Origin: Thomasclavelia spiroformis DSM 1552 | GTDB lineage: Bacteria > Bacillota_I > Bacilli_A > Erysipelotrichales > Coprobacillaceae | Length of the DNA stretch: 64,000 nt | Direction of reading: 5' to 3' | Assembly (NCBI RefSeq): GCF_025149465.1 | Contig: NZ_CP102275.1 | Coordinates: 62,001 to 126,000, forward strand | Shown: positions 40,606 through 50,355 of the stretch, in pieces | How positions within the stretch are numbered: position 1 is the stretch's first letter | How the letters are laid out: the number at the start of each line of letters is the position of its first letter | Made by a program: the position numbers and the translations under genes | Notes under the pieces: generated by a model | Seen by the model: the letters and a program-made list of their open reading frames with translations, nothing else | What the model was told of the DNA's origin: nothing | Database searches by the model: none

Positions 40606-41808
40606 ATGAAAAGAACATTAATTATTGGTTGTGGTGGAGTTGCCTCAGTTGCAATTCACAAATGTTGTCAAAATAGCGAAGTATTTGAAGAAATTATGAT
40701 TGCTTCAAGAACAAAAAGTAAATGCGATAAATTAAAAGAAGAATTACAAGATAAAACAAAAACAATTATTCATACAGCTAAGGTTGATGCTAATAACGTT
40801 GATGAATTAGTAGCATTAATGCAAGACTTTAAACCAGAAGTAGTTTTAAATCTAGCATTACCATATCAAGACTTAAAAATTATGGATGCTTGTTTAATTG
40901 CTGGATGTCATTATATTGATACTGCAAATTATGAACCAGAAGATACTGCTAAATTTGAATATAGCTGGCAATGGGCATATCGTGAAAAATTTGAAAGAGC
41001 AGGATTAACTGCGATTTTGGGGTGTGGATTTGATCCAGGGGTTACTGGTGTGTTTAGTGCGTATGCTTTAAAACATGAGTTTGATGAAATTAATTATATT
41101 GATATTTTAGATTGTAATGGTGGTGATCATGGTTATCCATTTGCTACAAACTTCAACCCAGAAATTAACATTCGTGAAGTTTCAGCTAATGGAAGTTACT
41201 TTGAAGATGGTCATTGGGTTGAAACAAAACCAATGGAAATTAAACGTGAATATGATTTTGCTCAAGTTGGTAAAAAAGATATGTATTTATTACACCACGA
41301 AGAATTAGAATCACTTGGTCTTAATATTCCAGGAATTAAAAGAATTCGTTTCTTCATGACATTTGGCCAAAGCTATTTAACACATTTAAAATGCTTAGAA
41401 AATGTTGGAATGACATCAATTGAACCAATTGAATTTGAAGGAAAACAAATAATTCCATTACAATTTTTAAAAGCAGTTTTACCAGATCCGGCTAGTTTAG
41501 GACCACGTACTGTTGGTAAAACAAATATCGGATGTATTTTCCAAGGTAAAAAAGATGGTGAATATAAAAAATATTATTTATATAACGTATGTGATCATCA
41601 AGAATGTTATAAAGAAGTTGGTTCACAAGCAGTTAGTTATACAACCGGTGTACCAGCGATGATTGGAGCTATGTTATTGTTACAAGGTAAATGGAAAAAA
41701 AAGGGTGTTTATAATGTTGAAGAATTTGATCCAGATCCATTCATGGATGCTTTAAATAAATGGGGATTACCATGGATTGAAGATCGTAATCCAGTATTGG
41801 TGGACTAA
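40606..41808 (+). CDS. Carboxynorspermidine/carboxyspermidine dehydrogenase
   Basis: The 400-residue saccharopine-dehydrogenase-like enzyme has the Rossmann motif LIIGCGGVASVAIHKC at the N terminus and GCGFDPGVTGVFSAY in the middle. It condenses aspartate semialdehyde with putrescine (or diaminopropane) and reduces the product to carboxyspermidine (or carboxynorspermidine). The next gene decarboxylates that product, which makes the assignment secure. AAAGGAG precedes the ATG; it ends in a TAATG overlap with nspC. Confidence 0.92.
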   Translation: MKRTLIIGCGGVASVAIHKCCQNSEVFEEIMIASRTKSKCDKLKEELQDKTKTIIHTAKVDANNVDELVALMQDFKPEVVLNLALPYQDLKIMDACLIAGCHYIDTANYEPEDTAKFEYSWQWAYREKFERAGLTAILGCGFDPGVTGVFSAYALKHEFDEINYIDILDCNGGDHGYPFATNFNPEINIREVSANGSYFEDGHWVETKPMEIKREYDFAQVGKKDMYLLHHEELESLGLNIPGIKRIRFFMTFGQSYLTHLKCLENVGMTSIEPIEFEGKQIIPLQFLKAVLPDPASLGPRTVGKTNIGCIFQGKKDGEYKKYYLYNVCDHQECYKEVGSQAVSYTTGVPAMIGAMLLLQGKWKKKGVYNVEEFDPDPFMDALNKWGLPWIEDRNPVLVD

Positions 41809-42917
41809 TGAAAACGCCGTATTATTTAATTGATGAAGAACTTTTGAAAAAAAATCTAAAAGTTCTTCATTATGTAAAAGAAAAAACAGGATGTAAAATT
41901 TTGTTAGCTCAAAAATGTTTTTCAATGTTTAGTGTTTATCCTTTAATTAGAAAATATTTAGATGGAACAACAGCAAGTGGTTTATTTGAAGCAAAATTAG
42001 GATATGAGGAAATGAAAAAAGAAAATCATGTTTATAGTGCTGCTTATCGTGATGATGAAATTGAAGAAATTATGAATATATGTGATCATGTTGTTTTTAA
42101 TTCATTTAATCAATGGGCTAAATATAAAGAACTTGCTAAAAAGACGAACACTTCATGCGGAATTAGAATTAATCCAGAATGTTCTACTCAAGTAGGTCAT
42201 GAAATTTATGATCCGTGTGCAAAATATTCAAGAATGGGTGTAACTTTAGAAAACTTCCAAGAAGATTTATTAGATGGAATCGAAGGTTTACATTTTCATA
42301 CTTTGTGTGAACAAAATAGCGATGATTTAGTTACAACAATAAAAGCGGTTGAAGAGAAATTTGGAAAATATTTATATCAGATGAAATGGCTTAATTTTGG
42401 TGGTGGGCACCATATTACTCGTGATGATTACGATCTTGAAACATTGATTAATGTAATTAATGAAATTAAAGAAAAATATCAGGTACAAGTATATTTAGAG
42501 CCAGGTGAAGCAGTTGCATTAAATGCGGGATTTTTAGTATCAAGCGTTTTAGATATTATTAATAATGGTATCGTTATTGCAATTATGGATACGTCAGCTG
42601 CTTGTCATATGCCTGACGTTTTAGAAATGCCATATCGTCCTGATATTATTGATAGTGATAAGCCAAGAGTTAAAAAGTATACATATCGTTTGGGCGGTCC
42701 AACTTGTTTAGCTGGTGATGTTATTAGTGATTATTCTTTTGATCAGCCATTAAAAATTGGTCAACAATTATGGTTTAAAGATATGGCAATATATTCAATG
42801 GTAAAAAATAATACTTTTAATGGAATGAATTTACCTAGCATTGTTTTAAAACAAGGTGATAAATTAAAGGTAATTAGAGAATTTGGTTATGATGATTTTA
42901 AAAATAGATTGTCGTAA
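41808..42917 (+). CDS. nspC: Carboxynorspermidine/carboxyspermidine decarboxylase
   Basis: The 369-residue alanine-racemase-fold PLP decarboxylase has the PLP lysine in LLAQKCFS (about K36), followed by ASGLFEAKLG, the glycine-rich NFGGGHHIT and EPGEAVALNAG. It removes the carboxyl group to give spermidine or norspermidine, completing a route that needs no SAM. It is the last gene of the polyamine operon; no strong terminator was found in the short gap that follows. Confidence 0.93.
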   Translation: MKTPYYLIDEELLKKNLKVLHYVKEKTGCKILLAQKCFSMFSVYPLIRKYLDGTTASGLFEAKLGYEEMKKENHVYSAAYRDDEIEEIMNICDHVVFNSFNQWAKYKELAKKTNTSCGIRINPECSTQVGHEIYDPCAKYSRMGVTLENFQEDLLDGIEGLHFHTLCEQNSDDLVTTIKAVEEKFGKYLYQMKWLNFGGGHHITRDDYDLETLINVINEIKEKYQVQVYLEPGEAVALNAGFLVSSVLDIINNGIVIAIMDTSAACHMPDVLEMPYRPDIIDSDKPRVKKYTYRLGGPTCLAGDVISDYSFDQPLKIGQQLWFKDMAIYSMVKNNTFNGMNLPSIVLKQGDKLKVIREFGYDDFKNRLS

Positions 42918-42941
42918 TTTATCTAATTGTTTAAAAAAAGA

Positions 42942-42969
42942 TTGTTTTGTAAATAAACTAAAGTATAAT
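42942..42969 (+). promoter_or_regulatory. Promoter of the thioredoxin-like lipoprotein gene
   Basis: TTGTTT (42942-42947) and TATAAT (42964-42969) with a 16-base spacer, directly after nspC and 20 bases before the start codon. Confidence 0.65.
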
Positions 42970-42989
42970 TATATGCTAGGAGGATGTTT

Positions 42990-43466
42990 ATGAAAAAAAT
43001 AACAATTATAATAATGGCGTTGTTTTTAATATGTGGATGTACATCAACAAATACAAATAAAGAAAAAAAAGATAAAGCTGCAATTGTAGAATTAAATCCT
43101 AATAAAGGAGCAGTAAAGAAAATACCAATGCAAGATGTTTTAGATAAAATGGAAAGCAAAGAAACATTTGTAGTTATGTTATCACAAACATATTGCAATG
43201 CATGTTTAAGTTTCTTTATGGAAACAGATGATTACACTAAAGAAATTGGTTTAACATTATGGGATATTATTTTAGATGATGAATCCACTAGTGAAGAAGA
43301 AAACTTAAAAATAACTAATGAAAAATTTGGACATTTTTCAGCAACACCATCTATTTACTATGTTGAAAAGGGGAAAGTAAAAGATTCGCTATGTTCTGAT
43401 AAAGAAAAAGTGAACTTAGAAAACTATAAAAAATTCTTAATTAAAAATGGAATTGTTGAAAAATAA
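42990..43466 (+). CDS. Thioredoxin-like lipoprotein
   Basis: The ATG at 42990 is preferred because AGGAGG (42978-42983) precedes it; the ATG at 42984 touches that site. The signal peptide ends in the lipobox ICGC. The 120-residue mature domain has a thioredoxin-like layout with SQTYCNACLSF (C-x2-C) and the cis-Pro type SATPSIYYVEKGK. The C-x2-C suggests disulfide exchange or a bacteriocin-accessory-like role on the outer membrane face; the partner is unknown. Confidence 0.8.
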   Translation: MKKITIIIMALFLICGCTSTNTNKEKKDKAAIVELNPNKGAVKKIPMQDVLDKMESKETFVVMLSQTYCNACLSFFMETDDYTKEIGLTLWDIILDDESTSEEENLKITNEKFGHFSATPSIYYVEKGKVKDSLCSDKEKVNLENYKKFLIKNGIVEK

Positions 43467-43467
43467 T

Positions 43468-43497
43468 AAGAATCGTAATATTTATTACGATTCTTTA
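43468..43497 (+). terminator. Terminator after the thioredoxin-like gene
   Basis: AAGAATCGTAATA / TATTACGATTCTT with a minimal loop, followed by TT. The symmetric stem could work in both directions. Confidence 0.8.
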
Positions 43498-43596
43498 CTT
43501 AGAATATCGTTGTTTTATATATTTTAAATATGCTATATTAAATATAGTTTAAAAAAATGAAAGGAAAAGTCATCGATTGATGATATAGAAAGTAAA

Positions 43597-44079
43597 GTGA
43601 AAAAGACAGTTTATTTGTTATTATGTTTAATGCTATTACTTACAGGATGTGGTTCATCAAAAGTAGTCCCTGATAAAAAAATGATTTTAAATCAAGAAAG
43701 TACAGTAGATGATCAAATTTTCAAATCAGAAGTTATAATAGAGTATGATAGTGATAGCAAAAAAGTAGCAAAAGGTAAATTTTCAGTAAAATATGAAAAT
43801 ATTGCTAAGACAGAAACAAACGGTAATATTTTAACAGAGCTTAATAATCGCTATACAATTATTGAGCAGTTAGAAGGTGTGAAAGCATCAGGTGATGCTA
43901 CAGAAACAAGCTTTGGCTTTGAAGAAGAATGGGATTATAATATTGTTAATATTCAAGAAGCTTTAAGAGCAGATGAACAACAGAAAAATTTTGTAGAAAA
44001 TGGTGAATATTCTTTAGATAAAATTAAAGAATATTATGAAAAGCAAGGATATACTTGTAAGGAAAAGGATTTAAAATAG
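43597..44079 (+). CDS. Small lipoprotein, possibly YehR/DUF1307-like
   Basis: 160 residues starting at a GTG (43597). The ribosome site AGAAAGT is weak, so expression may be low or the start a little different. The signal peptide MKKTVYLLLCLMLLL ends in the lipobox LTGC. The mature part is a mixed alpha/beta domain with the repeated pattern of a beta strand followed by a helical region, like YehR (DUF1307) lipoproteins, but similarity is not strong enough to assign a function. Confidence 0.7.
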   Translation: MKKTVYLLLCLMLLLTGCGSSKVVPDKKMILNQESTVDDQIFKSEVIIEYDSDSKKVAKGKFSVKYENIAKTETNGNILTELNNRYTIIEQLEGVKASGDATETSFGFEEEWDYNIVNIQEALRADEQQKNFVENGEYSLDKIKEYYEKQGYTCKEKDLK

Positions 44080-44093
44080 GTTATTGAGTAATT

Positions 44094-44133
44094 AAGATAA
44101 AATGACGTCTAATTTGTTGTTTTATCTTTTTTT
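44094..44133 (+). terminator. Terminator after the small lipoprotein gene
   Basis: AAGATAAAA / TTTTATCTT arms with a 17-nt loop, then a run of Ts. Confidence 0.7.
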
Positions 44134-44342
44134 GTTAATATAATGTGAAAAGATGTTAAAATATATTTTTTCATTTTTAATTAATAATTTATAAAAAGTA
44201 ATGAAAAGGTTTACAAAAATATAAAGGGAGGGTATATTGATATTGACTATAGGTATTTTCTAATTGAGTTTTGTAAAATTAAGGGGAGATATAATGCTTG
44301 ATTAGTTAAAATACTATAGATTTTTAGGAAGAAGGAGGACAT

Positions 44343-47300
44343 ATGAAAAAGCTATTAAAAATACTGTTAGTGTTAGTTATTTCTTTACCAGTTATAGTTT
44401 TTGGAACTGCAGATAATAATCCAGTTTCTGCGCTAATAAGTGGTGATTATGCTTATGAGTTAATTGATGATAATTCAGTTACCATTATAAACTATGGTGG
44501 TGATGAAAAAAACTTAACTATTCCAAGTAAAATCGATGGAAAAACAGTTAAAAAAATTGGTTATGGTGCTTTTGCAGAATGCAAAAGTATAGAAACACTT
44601 GTGATTCCAGAAACTATTATAACAATAGGCGATTATGCATTTTCACAATGTAGTCAATTATCTAAAATAACTATTCCAGATTCTGTAGTTGCTTTAGGTC
44701 AATATTCGTTAGCTGGATGTAGTAGTTTAACAAGTGTAGAAATTCCTAACGGTATAAGTGCGATATCTTATGCAACATTCTTTGATTGTACTAATTTAAC
44801 AGATGTTGTAATTCCAGAAGGAATAAAGACAATTGGAGGAATGGTATTTGGAAATTGTCGAGCTTTAGCTGATATTAACTTTCCTACTACATTAACTTCA
44901 ATTGGGGGAAATGCGTTTTTAAATTGTACAGGATTAAAAAGTATTACTGTATCAGAAGGTGTAACATCTCTTGGATCAGGAATTTTCCAAGGATGTTTAA
45001 ATTTAAGTGAAATTAATTTACCTAATACATTAGTTGGAATTGGACAAAGTGCATTCCAAGATTGTATTAGTTTACAAAGTATCGTTATACCAGAGAGTGT
45101 TACCGGTATTGGATATGCTGCATTTACTGGATGTTCATCATTAACTGATGTAAATATTCCAAGTCAGGTTACTAGTATTAGAAATGCGACTTTTAGTGGA
45201 TGTTCATCTCTAGAAGAAATAAATATTCCTAGTACAATTACTTCATTAGGAGAAAATGTATTTAGTGGATGTGTTAGTTTAAAGAACATTGTAATTCCAG
45301 ATTCTGTAACAGAAATTGGAGCATCTACATTTAGTAATTGTAGTAACTTAGTAGATGTAAAATTACCACAAAATCTCAATCGTATCAGTGCAAATTTATT
45401 TAGATATTGTGATAGTATTGAAACAGTAGTAGTACCAAATGGTGTAATTGCTGTTGATGATACAGCATTTGCAGATTGTATGAATTTAAAAAGTGTAACT
45501 TTCCCAAATACAATTAAAGCTTCAGAAAATGAAGGTAATGGTATTGGTAGCCGTGTTTTCTCAAATTCCCCTAAAGTAGTAGCTTCAGTAATTGAAGGCT
45601 CTGTAGCGCATACTTATATGAGAAGAAATGGTTATAAATTTACACTAATTACAACTGGAATAAACTTAGATAAACCAGAATTAAAATTAAATGTTAATGA
45701 TGCATCTAAATATGTAGTAATTTTATCACCATATAAAGTTGTTGATAATACATCATTAACATGGCAATCAAATAATCCAGGTATAGCTTCTGTAGATGCA
45801 AATGGTGTGGTAACAGGTATTACTGAAGGTAAAGCAACAATTACTGTAAAAAGTGGGAATGGACTTAGTGCAAGTAGTGAAGTAACTGTTACAAACATTA
45901 GTGCACCAATAACTAATGTATCATTAAATTACAGTAATTTAGAACTTAGAAAAAATAGTTCACAAGGACTAAGAGCAACAATTACGCCTAAAGAAACAAC
46001 TGATGATAAAACATTAACATGGGAGTCAAATAATCCCGAAGTGGCAACAGTAAGTTCAACTGGAGTAGTAACAGCAAGAAAGCCTGGAAATGCTACAATT
46101 ACTGTTAGAACTAGCAATGGATTAACTGACACATGTAATGTAACAGTAGTTAGTCAAATTACATCAGTTCATTTAAATCTTACTGCAATTACCTTGGATG
46201 AAGGAGTTTCTCAAACATTAAGAGCAACAATTAATCCAAGCGATACAACTGATGCTAAAACATTAACATGGAAATCAAGTAATGAATCAGTAGCAACAGT
46301 AGATCAAGAAGGAAAAGTAACAGCAGTTAAAAATGGTTTTGCAACAATTACTGTAACGGCAGTAAATGGAAGAAGAGCGGAATGTAAAATAACAGTAAAT
46401 AAACCAAGTGAAAACGTTCCAATTATAAGTGTAGGTTTAAACAAAGAAACATTAACACTAGAAGAACAACAAGCTGAAACACTGGTAGCAACAATTAATC
46501 CAAGTGAAACAACTGATGATAAAACATTAACATGGAAATCAAGTAATGAAGAAGTAGCAGCAGTAGATTCACAAGGAAAAGTAACAGCTGTAAAAGAAGG
46601 TGTAGCAACAATTACTGTAACAACAACAAATGGAAAAGAAGCAACATGTAAAGTTACAGTAACAAAAAAACCAGTACCAATCGAAAGTGTAAGTTTAAAC
46701 AAAGAAGCATTAACACTAGAAGAACAACAAGCTGAAACACTGGTAGCAACAATTAATCCAAGTGAAACAACTGATGATAAAACATTAACATGGAAATCAA
46801 GTAATGAAGAAGTAGCAACAGTAGATTCACAAGGAAAAGTAACAGCTGTAAAAGAAGGTGTAGCAACAATTACTGTAACAACAACAAATGGAAAAGAAGC
46901 AACATGTAAAGTTACAGTAACAAAAAAACCAGTACCAATCGAAAGTGTAAGTTTAAACAAAGAAGCATTAACACTAGAAGAACAACAAGCTGAAACACTG
47001 GTAGCAACAATTAATCCAAGTGAAACAACTGATGATAAAACATTAACATGGAAATCAAGTAATGAAGAAGTAGCAACAGTAGATTCACAAGGAAAAGTAA
47101 CAGCTGTAAAAGAAGGTGTAGCAACAATTACTGTAACAACAACAAATGGAAAAGAAGCAACATGTAAAGTTACAGTAACAAAAAAACCAGTACCAATCGA
47201 AAGTGTAAGTTTAAATAAAACAACTTTAACTTTAAAAACTGGTGTGGCTGAAACATTAGTAGCAACAATTAATCCAAGTGAAACAACTGATGATAAAACA

Positions 47301-48287
47301 TTAACATGGAAATCAAGTAATGAAGAAGTGGCAACAGTAGATTCACAAGGAAAAGTAACAGCTGTAAAAGAAGGTGTAGCAACAATTACTGTAACAACAG
47401 TAAACGGAAAAGAAGCAACATGTAAAGTTACAGTTTTAAATGCAACTGCCTTAGAAGATGCAATTGATAGAGCAGAAGCTATTGATGGAAGTACATATAC
47501 AGTAGATAGCTACAGTGCTTTACAAACTGTAATTGTAAGTGGAAAAGCTGTTCTTGAAAGTGCAACAGCAACTCAAGATGATATTGATTTAGCAACTGGA
47601 GCAATTGTAACAGCAATTGATAACTTAATTGAAAAAGCATCTCAAGATTTATTAGCTTCATTAACAGCTAAACTTGATGAATGTAAAGCAATGGAAGATA
47701 ACTATACTTCAGAAGAATTTGCACAATTAAAAGCTATCATTGTTGAAGTAGAAGCATTATTGAAAACTGATCCAAATAATATAGCTGCTACTGATGCGCT
47801 AGCAGCTTTAGAAAAATTAACTGAAGCAAGTGATGCATTATATTTAAGCTCTGCGTTAAAAGAATTAGGTATTACAGTTGAAGAGGCTAAAAAAATATTA
47901 AATGGTGATTTAAGTGAATATACTGAAGCAAGTGTAACAGCATTAAAGAATGCATTACAAACTGCAGAAGATTTAATAAATGCTGGAAGCAAAAATATTG
48001 AGCTAATAAAACAAGCTAATGAAGATTTAAAAGCTGCAATTGATAATCTTAAAGAAATTACAACAGATGTAAATAAATCATCATTAAAATCTGCAATAGC
48101 TCTTGGTGATCGCATGATTGAAAATATTAATAATTATCGTCCTGCAACAGTTGAAGGATTTGAAGAATTATTACAAAGAGCTAAAGATGTAAATAATAGT
48201 GCAACAGCAACTCAAGATGAAATCAATAAAATTACTGAAGAGTTAGTTATTGCAATTTTAAATGCAAGATTAGATCCAAGTAAATAA
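44343..48287 (+). CDS. BspA-like secreted LRR protein with BIG2 and FIVAR domains
   Basis: The 1314-residue protein has a signal peptide (about 1-30, ending PVSA). A BspA-type leucine-rich repeat region (about 35-430, repeating pattern IPDSVTEIGxxxFSxCSxL) follows, then seven BIG2 domains (about 435-1035) with TLTWKSSNEEVATVD cores, and FIVAR-type modules (about 1040-1314). BspA-like proteins mediate adhesion to host proteins. The last module stops abruptly at NARLDPSK, where the neighbouring surface proteins continue to a further module and a TGD tail, so no wall anchor is present; it may be secreted or C-terminally shortened. AGAAGGAGG precedes the ATG. Confidence 0.88.
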   Translation: MKKLLKILLVLVISLPVIVFGTADNNPVSALISGDYAYELIDDNSVTIINYGGDEKNLTIPSKIDGKTVKKIGYGAFAECKSIETLVIPETIITIGDYAFSQCSQLSKITIPDSVVALGQYSLAGCSSLTSVEIPNGISAISYATFFDCTNLTDVVIPEGIKTIGGMVFGNCRALADINFPTTLTSIGGNAFLNCTGLKSITVSEGVTSLGSGIFQGCLNLSEINLPNTLVGIGQSAFQDCISLQSIVIPESVTGIGYAAFTGCSSLTDVNIPSQVTSIRNATFSGCSSLEEINIPSTITSLGENVFSGCVSLKNIVIPDSVTEIGASTFSNCSNLVDVKLPQNLNRISANLFRYCDSIETVVVPNGVIAVDDTAFADCMNLKSVTFPNTIKASENEGNGIGSRVFSNSPKVVASVIEGSVAHTYMRRNGYKFTLITTGINLDKPELKLNVNDASKYVVILSPYKVVDNTSLTWQSNNPGIASVDANGVVTGITEGKATITVKSGNGLSASSEVTVTNISAPITNVSLNYSNLELRKNSSQGLRATITPKETTDDKTLTWESNNPEVATVSSTGVVTARKPGNATITVRTSNGLTDTCNVTVVSQITSVHLNLTAITLDEGVSQTLRATINPSDTTDAKTLTWKSSNESVATVDQEGKVTAVKNGFATITVTAVNGRRAECKITVNKPSENVPIISVGLNKETLTLEEQQAETLVATINPSETTDDKTLTWKSSNEEVAAVDSQGKVTAVKEGVATITVTTTNGKEATCKVTVTKKPVPIESVSLNKEALTLEEQQAETLVATINPSETTDDKTLTWKSSNEEVATVDSQGKVTAVKEGVATITVTTTNGKEATCKVTVTKKPVPIESVSLNKEALTLEEQQAETLVATINPSETTDDKTLTWKSSNEEVATVDSQGKVTAVKEGVATITVTTTNGKEATCKVTVTKKPVPIESVSLNKTTLTLKTGVAETLVATINPSETTDDKTLTWKSSNEEVATVDSQGKVTAVKEGVATITVTTVNGKEATCKVTVLNATALEDAIDRAEAIDGSTYTVDSYSALQTVIVSGKAVLESATATQDDIDLATGAIVTAIDNLIEKASQDLLASLTAKLDECKAMEDNYTSEEFAQLKAIIVEVEALLKTDPNNIAATDALAALEKLTEASDALYLSSALKELGITVEEAKKILNGDLSEYTEASVTALKNALQTAEDLINAGSKNIELIKQANEDLKAAIDNLKEITTDVNKSSLKSAIALGDRMIENINNYRPATVEGFEELLQRAKDVNNSATATQDEINKITEELVIAILNARLDPSK
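46420..47440 (+). repeat. Near-identical 258-bp BIG2 repeats
   Basis: Four consecutive BIG2 units share long identical DNA. The phrase encoding PIESVSLNK recurs at exactly 258-base intervals (near 46681, 46939 and 47197), 86 codons per unit. Units diverge more toward the N-terminal side of the BIG2 region. Such identity allows unit gain or loss by recombination. Confidence 0.9.
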
Positions 48288-48298
48288 TTAAGATTAAG

Positions 48299-48328
48299 GG
48301 GCAGAGAATTTATTTTCTGCTCTTTTTT
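48299..48328 (+). terminator. Terminator after the BspA-like gene
   Basis: GCAGAGAA / TTTTCTGC stem with a short loop and TCTTTTTT after it. Confidence 0.8.
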
Positions 48329-48644
48329 CATTAAATAATTGATATAATAAATGTAAAGTAAACTAGTCGCCAGATTTCTGGTGAACTATTAACATATCTG
48401 ATAAGAAATGATATAATTTAATTAAAGTTAGAATTGATAAAAGATTTATCAAAGTTAACAAAATATAAGCGTATACTTTGGTCTTGAATGTTTAAGTATT
48501 ATTTTTAATCTATTATTCAAGAAAGGGGAGAGGCAAAGTATTACGAACATATTACAGAATGGAATCTAATACCACAACATATCAAAAAAGATTTAATGCT
48601 ACGCTATATTTGTTAAATAAAATAAAGAAAAGGGGAAATTAAAA
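48329..48644 (+). other. Intergenic leader with a small hairpin
   Basis: About 315 bases before the small secreted protein gene. They hold CGCCAGA-TT-TCTGGTG at 48368-48383, several TATAAT-like boxes (for example near 48413) and an AAGGGG site before the ATG. A 27-codon ATG frame (48559-48642) ends 2 bases before the next start and spans its ribosome site, but has no ribosome site of its own. Nothing else recognisable was seen. Confidence 0.4.
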
Positions 48645-49115
48645 ATGATAAAAAAAATAATGGCGTGTATTTTATCGCTAGCAATGATTTGTTGTACATG
48701 TATTAGTGCAAAAGCTTTAGAACCAGATGAACCATCTGTACCGATCGATTCTTCTAAATTCGTTATTATGTCTGAGGGAGACAGTAATTATGTTGGTGTT
48801 TCGGTATCGTATATTGAGCATAATTTTTCTGCAACTAGACTAGATGATGGGAGAGTTAATCTTAAAATTAATGAAACTTTCCATTCAGTAAGAGGTTATT
48901 ATGAACATTTAGCTACTGATAGTACAGGAAAATATTTTTTACCAAATAGAAATACACCTTTCTATACCTATGAATTATCTCCTCATAGTTATGAAACAAA
49001 TCTTAGAGCAGATACAGTTTCTGATGATGGATATATATATTTAAAGTTTGCTCTTGCTCCTGTAGGTGGAGATACACAGTTGTGTACAACATATTATAAA
49101 ATACCTGTAAAATAA
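48645..49115 (+). CDS. Small secreted protein of unknown function
   Basis: 156 residues with a signal peptide (about 1-25, ending AKALE) and a mature domain of about 130 residues that appears all-beta (alternating pattern, many Tyr and Ser). It has Cys in the signal region and only one Cys in the mature part, so no internal disulfide is expected. I do not recognise a family. It lies between the BspA-like gene and the second group II intron. Confidence 0.75.
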   Translation: MIKKIMACILSLAMICCTCISAKALEPDEPSVPIDSSKFVIMSEGDSNYVGVSVSYIEHNFSATRLDDGRVNLKINETFHSVRGYYEHLATDSTGKYFLPNRNTPFYTYELSPHSYETNLRADTVSDDGYIYLKFALAPVGGDTQLCTTYYKIPVK

Positions 49116-49131
49116 AATATTGATATGAAAT

Positions 49132-49165
49132 AAGAGCTAACAAATATCATTGTTTGTTAGCTCTT
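49132..49165 (+). terminator. Terminator-like hairpin in front of the second intron
   Basis: A 13-bp perfect stem AAGAGCTAACAAA / TTTGTTAGCTCTT with an 8-nt loop. The intron starts at 49170, 4 bases after it. The T run expected of a terminator is not on this side, so it may have been moved or was weak. Confidence 0.75.
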
Positions 49166-49471
49166 AAAAGTGTGCCACGCATGGCATAAGACTAGGTGGT
49201 GAAAGTCCACTGTGGGGGTTTCGTACTACCAACCACTAGCTAAAGACAAGGTATCCACCGTAAGGTGTGAACGGGAGGAAGTCGGAGGCAAAGTCCTGAC
49301 CCAAGGAACACGAACTATTTTAGGCATATGCTTATCGGATGAGATTGCTTTACAAATCAAAGTCCAATAGTACGACGGAATAAGCGGTGTAAAGATAGTG
49401 GGTACATGGGATGAAAGTGTTATGTTGGTACTATGTCAAGATTTCGGACCACATAAATGTAAGAAATTTAA

Positions 49472-50287
49472 TTAATTGATACTAATTAAATAATCATGCT
49501 CATATTCATTAGGTGATTTATAATCACAATGTGAATGTACTCTTATTGTATTATAAAATCCTTCTATGTATTCAAATACCAGCTTATATGCATGATTATA
49601 ATTTATAATCTTAAATCTGTTCAGCCATTCCCTTTTTATCAATGCATGATATGATTCTATACACGCATTATCCCACGGTGTTCCTTTTTGTGAATAGCTT
49701 CTTTTCATCTGCTTAGTTAATCTTTTGTATTTCTTCGATGTATAGTGCACTCCGCGATCTGCATGGATTACTATTGGTTTTGCGCTTTTTCTTCTTTTTT
49801 TAGCTGTTTCCAGACATTTTAATACTTCATCTACTTCTAATGTTTTGCTTAATGTCCATGCTATTATTTTTCTTGAATAGAGATCCATTATACTGGTTAA
49901 ATATACAAATCCTTCATCTGCTGTCCAGATATATGTTATATCAGTACACCATGCCTGATTTGGTGCTTTTGGATTAAAATCTCGGTTTAGAATATTTTTT
50001 AGTTTATTTGAAAAATCACAGTCTTTTGTTGTTATTGTATATGGTTTGATATAATGAGCTTTAATATTGTTTTCCCTCATTATGTTTCCTACATATTTTT
50101 CACTTATTTTTTCTCCCTCTTTTTTTAGTATTTCAGTTATTTTAGGAGCTCCATATATTTCTTTTGAATCCTTATAGATTTTCTTGATTCTTTCTGTGAT
50201 TCTAGCTTTTCTGATTTTTTGTTTACATGGTTTTCTTTTCAAATATTCATAATATCCTGATTTACTCAGTTGTAATTTTTTTAGCAT
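49472..50287 (-). CDS. IS3-family transposase OrfB (left element)
   Basis: The 271-residue rve integrase core has the catalytic acids in WCTDITYIW, IHADRG and ACIESYHALIKRE. The helix-turn-helix-like IYGAPKITEILKKEG precedes it. The frame stays open upstream of the first ATG at 50287, in the -1 frame relative to orfA, so the working product is probably an OrfAB fusion made by frameshifting at A-AAA-AAG near the orfA end. Confidence 0.88.
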   Translation of the reverse strand: MLKKLQLSKSGYYEYLKRKPCKQKIRKARITERIKKIYKDSKEIYGAPKITEILKKEGEKISEKYVGNIMRENNIKAHYIKPYTITTKDCDFSNKLKNILNRDFNPKAPNQAWCTDITYIWTADEGFVYLTSIMDLYSRKIIAWTLSKTLEVDEVLKCLETAKKRRKSAKPIVIHADRGVHYTSKKYKRLTKQMKRSYSQKGTPWDNACIESYHALIKREWLNRFKIINYNHAYKLVFEYIEGFYNTIRVHSHCDYKSPNEYEHDYLISIN

Positions 50288-50355
50288 ACCGGTAACTGAA
50301 GTCTGTTTATCTTTTTTAGATTTTTCTTTTATCCTTTTATAAAGATCCTGCTTAG

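Noticed and set aside
46304-46960. Long antisense reading frame opposite the BIG2 repeats, and similar antisense frames opposite the LamG-like repeats (30769-32034)
   Set aside because: They are periodic shadows of repetitive coding sequence, without ribosome sites or recognisable protein features.
44343-48287. CRISPR-like array suggested by regular repetition
   Set aside because: The repeats are 258 bp, in frame and coding for BIG2 domains; there are no short repeats with unique spacers anywhere in the window.
48559-48642. A 27-codon ATG frame ending 2 bases before the small secreted protein gene
   Set aside because: It has no ribosome site of its own and its composition is like the surrounding AT-rich DNA; a leader peptide cannot be excluded but is not supported.
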